Below are positions 4,129-6,271 of a DNA stretch of 6,271 nucleotides, piece by piece; within the stretch, counting starts at the first letter, position 1, and every line of letters starts with the position of its first letter. The position numbers and the translations under genes are program-made. This stretch comes from Acidimicrobiales bacterium (GTDB lineage: Bacteria; Actinomycetota; Acidimicrobiia; Acidimicrobiales; Palsa-688), in contig JASHVH010000453.1 of assembly GCA_030039575.1 (NCBI GenBank), positions 1 to 6,271 of the forward strand, given 5' to 3'. Under the pieces are notes generated by a model. The model was not told the DNA's origin, searched no databases, and saw only the letters and a program-made list of their open reading frames with translations.

Positions 4129-6271
4129 CTACTGAAGCATCTTGCTCAGTGCCAACCGTGAATTGACGCCCACCTTCTCGAAAACGTGCCGCAGGTGCGT
4201 GTTGACCGTGTGCGGGGAGATGAACAACTTCTCAGCTATTTCCTTGTTCGTCCGCCCATCGGCGGCAAGTTGTGCCACCGCCAGTTCGCTCGCGGTGAGA
4301 GAGGGCAAGCCCGTACGGGGACGAGTGACCGGCGTGACGCGCCGTCTCAGCCCCAGCTCCCGGAGGCGCCCTCGAGCCCGAGCCGCGTCCCAGCTGGCGC
4401 CTACCTCTGTGTTTACCGCCAAGGCTTGGTCCAGTGCCGCAGCGCCCTCATCACCAGCCCCGTCGCTAGCCAAGGCGGCGCCGAGGTCCTCCAGGGCGGA
4501 CGCCAGGGCCAAAGGGCGGCGCCCGTCGCTGAAGAGCAGTGAGGCGGTCCTGAGGTCGGCGGTCGACGATTGCCATAGGCCTCGAGCGTGAGCGGCGGCG
4601 CCGGCCAAGGAGGGTACGCCCGGGCTCAACCGGGACCGCTCTTCGGCCTGCACCACGCCGGCCTCTGCCAATTGGCCGTCCCCCACGGCCATGGCGATCC
4701 TTGTCAGCTGCGGGGCATCGGCCGCTTCAAGCGGGTAAGTGGGAAGGGCCAGGAACCTTTGGTCATATCCGAGGGCACACAGCCAACTGTGAGCCTGGAC
4801 CGGGTTGCCCTGGTACATGGCGTAGAGGGCGAGGTACCACGCGGCGTGGCGTTGTACGCCGGGCGAGCTGGCCTTCATCATGACCTCGGCCATCCGCGCC
4901 ACCCCAGCGGCAGCCTTGTCGTCACCCAGGTGGATTTTCAATTTCCCCAACGCCACGACGTCACCGGCCACCCCCGGCCCCACGATGTTTTCGGCTCGTT
5001 CGAGATTGAACCGCACCTCGAGACAGGTGCCCGCCTCGGCCAACCGGCCGAGCTGCAAGAGTTGTCGGCCTCTCCAGGTCTCGAACACTGAAACGGCCCA
5101 GGTCTGGCGGTCTCGTTGGGCGGCCGCCTCCTCGGCTTCTGCAACCTCGAAGGCCTCCTCGAAGCGGTCCAGCACAGCCAGGAACGTGGCCCGGAAATTG
5201 GCGGCCAGTGGCTGCCTGGGGTCTCCGGGGCTGTGGGGGAAGAGGCGCTGGGCGGCCTCGAGCGCCTCCAAGGCACCGCGGAAATTTCCCAGCTGGTACT
5301 GCAAGACCGACGCCGCTGTTTCAATGGCGAAGCGGCCGCTGTTGCCAGGGCCAGCCTCGACCGCCGCCCGGGCTTTGGGCTCGAGCTGAAGTGCTTCCTC
5401 GGTCCGCACCGCCGCCACCACAGCGTGGAACAGCGCGGCCCACAAACGTTGACGCACCTCGGCGCTGAGCCCGGGAAGTGCCAACGCTGCCCTCGCGTTA
5501 TCTGCTCTGACGTCCGGAGAGAGGTAGAACATATCGGCGATGGCGCACCGCACCCACCCCTCGTCTTCGGCTGAAAGAACGCCCCGGAGAGCGCTGTCGG
5601 CAAAGCGCTTTGCTTCATCGTGGGCACCGGCGGCGAACAAGGAGATAGCCCGCCTGGACACCAACGGGCCGATGAGCTCGTGCCCCGGGGGAGTCAATTC
5701 CAGCGCCCGGCCGGCCAGGTCGGCGGCAGCGGCAGGGTCGACGGCGGCGAGCGCATCGGCCGCCTCCGTGAGCGTGGCAATAGCGACGTCGTCACCGGTC
5801 TCGGCGCTGGCCGCCAGCTGGTGAGCCACTTCGACCGGTAATGCGCCCCTGGACAAGAGCACGTCGACCGCCCGGCGGTCCAACGCCCGGCGCACTGCAG
5901 AGGCGACGGTGGACCTGACCCCTTCCCGGATGAGGTCATGGCCAAAGGCCAAGCGCTCGTCCGCGGTGACGAAGATGTCCTCACCCATCAACTCGTCTAT
6001 AGGCCCCATCAGGTCGGTGATCGGCAGGCCCGACATGCCTGTCAGGTCGTCGAGGGAAAACTTCCTGGCCAACGAGGCGGCCAACGTGGCCACCTGCCGG
6101 GCGGCGGGCGACATGCCTGACAGCCGTCGCTGCACGCTGTCGCTGACGCGTCGCGGGACCCGGTCTTGCAACAGGCGAGCTTGGCCCGACTCGATGCCGA
6201 CCAAACCTTCTGCTCTCAGGCCGCGGAAGAACTCCATTAAAAGAAAGGGACTGCCATGGACGTGCTCGGCT
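4129..6271 (-). CDS. LAL/MalT-like LuxR-family transcriptional regulator, 5' end beyond window
   Basis: Large ATP-dependent-type activator; over 700 C-terminal residues are in the window. The frame does not begin at ATG 6237: it is open to the right edge, and the 11 preceding codons read AEHVHGSPFLL, continuing into MEFFRGLR, which matches the G-N/S-PF-hh-E-hh-R-x-L motif at the end of the AAA-type ATPase module in this family. A winged-helix-like segment follows (about 5920-6160, with VPRRVSDSVQRRL and LAFGHDLIREGV). Then comes a long Ala/Leu-rich helical-repeat (TPR-like) region, which in this family senses ligands or partner proteins. The C-terminal LuxR helix-turn-helix occupies about 4132-4299 (LTASELAVAQLAADGRTNKE, then IAEKLFISPHTVNTHLRHVF, EKVGVNSRL). 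The Walker A/B motifs must lie to the right of the window. The effector and targets are unknown; the adjacent oxidoreductase/quinoprotein control region is a candidate target by proximity only. Confidence 0.9.
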   Translation of the reverse strand, partial: AEHVHGSPFLLMEFFRGLRAEGLVGIESGQARLLQDRVPRRVSDSVQRRLSGMSPAARQVATLAASLARKFSLDDLTGMSGLPITDLMGPIDELMGEDIFVTADERLAFGHDLIREGVRSTVASAVRRALDRRAVDVLLSRGALPVEVAHQLAASAETGDDVAIATLTEAADALAAVDPAAAADLAGRALELTPPGHELIGPLVSRRAISLFAAGAHDEAKRFADSALRGVLSAEDEGWVRCAIADMFYLSPDVRADNARAALALPGLSAEVRQRLWAALFHAVVAAVRTEEALQLEPKARAAVEAGPGNSGRFAIETAASVLQYQLGNFRGALEALEAAQRLFPHSPGDPRQPLAANFRATFLAVLDRFEEAFEVAEAEEAAAQRDRQTWAVSVFETWRGRQLLQLGRLAEAGTCLEVRFNLERAENIVGPGVAGDVVALGKLKIHLGDDKAAAGVARMAEVMMKASSPGVQRHAAWYLALYAMYQGNPVQAHSWLCALGYDQRFLALPTYPLEAADAPQLTRIAMAVGDGQLAEAGVVQAEERSRLSPGVPSLAGAAAHARGLWQSSTADLRTASLLFSDGRRPLALASALEDLGAALASDGAGDEGAAALDQALAVNTEVGASWDAARARGRLRELGLRRRVTPVTRPRTGLPSLTASELAVAQLAADGRTNKEIAEKLFISPHTVNTHLRHVFEKVGVNSRLALSKMLQ

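Noticed and set aside
4588..5627. Several 150-230-codon frames (both strands) within the LuxR-type gene
   Set aside because: Out-of-frame shadows of the regulator, with Arg/Ser/Pro-biased composition and no domains.

Overview
This 6.3-kb window is GC-rich, strongly G/C-biased at third codon positions, and looks like chromosomal DNA of a high-GC actinobacterium. The supporting signs are a probable F420-dependent luciferase-like oxidoreductase, a large LuxR-family (LAL/MalT-like) regulator, a DnaJ with the actinobacterial-style N-terminus (a W-x-EKD-x-Y motif just before the J domain), an HspR/HAIR-like operator and a likely leaderless gene. No genus can be named from the sequence alone. I see no mobile element, CRISPR array, tRNA or rRNA.

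The window holds four genes. (1) A zinc-finger-less DnaJ/CbpA-type co-chaperone on the + strand, best started at GTG 229 and ending at 1179. Just upstream lie a 22-bp near-palindrome (154-175), an ECF sigma (SigH/SigR-type) promoter match GGGAAT-N18-GTT (160-186) and an overlapping HAIR-like HspR site (184-204). Together these suggest heat/thiol-stress control of a stand-alone dnaJ. (2) A convergent, exported PQQ-type beta-propeller protein on the - strand (stop at 1211, probable start at 2812), which keeps the N-terminal signature of quinoprotein alcohol dehydrogenases but has no cysteine in the mature chain. (3) A divergently transcribed LLM-class (probably F420-dependent) oxidoreductase, 3102-4010 +. 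(4) A LAL-type LuxR regulator on the - strand, convergent with gene 3. Its stop is at 4129 and its frame runs off the right edge, so its start and its ATPase domain lie outside the window.

The most distinctive non-coding structure is the divergent control region between genes 2 and 3 (about 3017-3101). It contains two perfect 18-bp direct repeats 25 bp apart, each built on an imperfect palindrome around TGATATCA. One copy overlaps the probable -10 of the quinoprotein gene. Both copies lie upstream of a -10 element placed for leaderless transcription of the oxidoreductase. This suggests that one dimeric regulator controls both redox genes, perhaps in opposite directions. The nearby LAL regulator is a candidate but not a proven partner.

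Most of the window encodes familiar families. No wholly new system is evident. What deserves a second look is the regulatory architecture at 154-228 and 3017-3101, and the pairing of an exported quinoprotein with a cytoplasmic F420-type enzyme.
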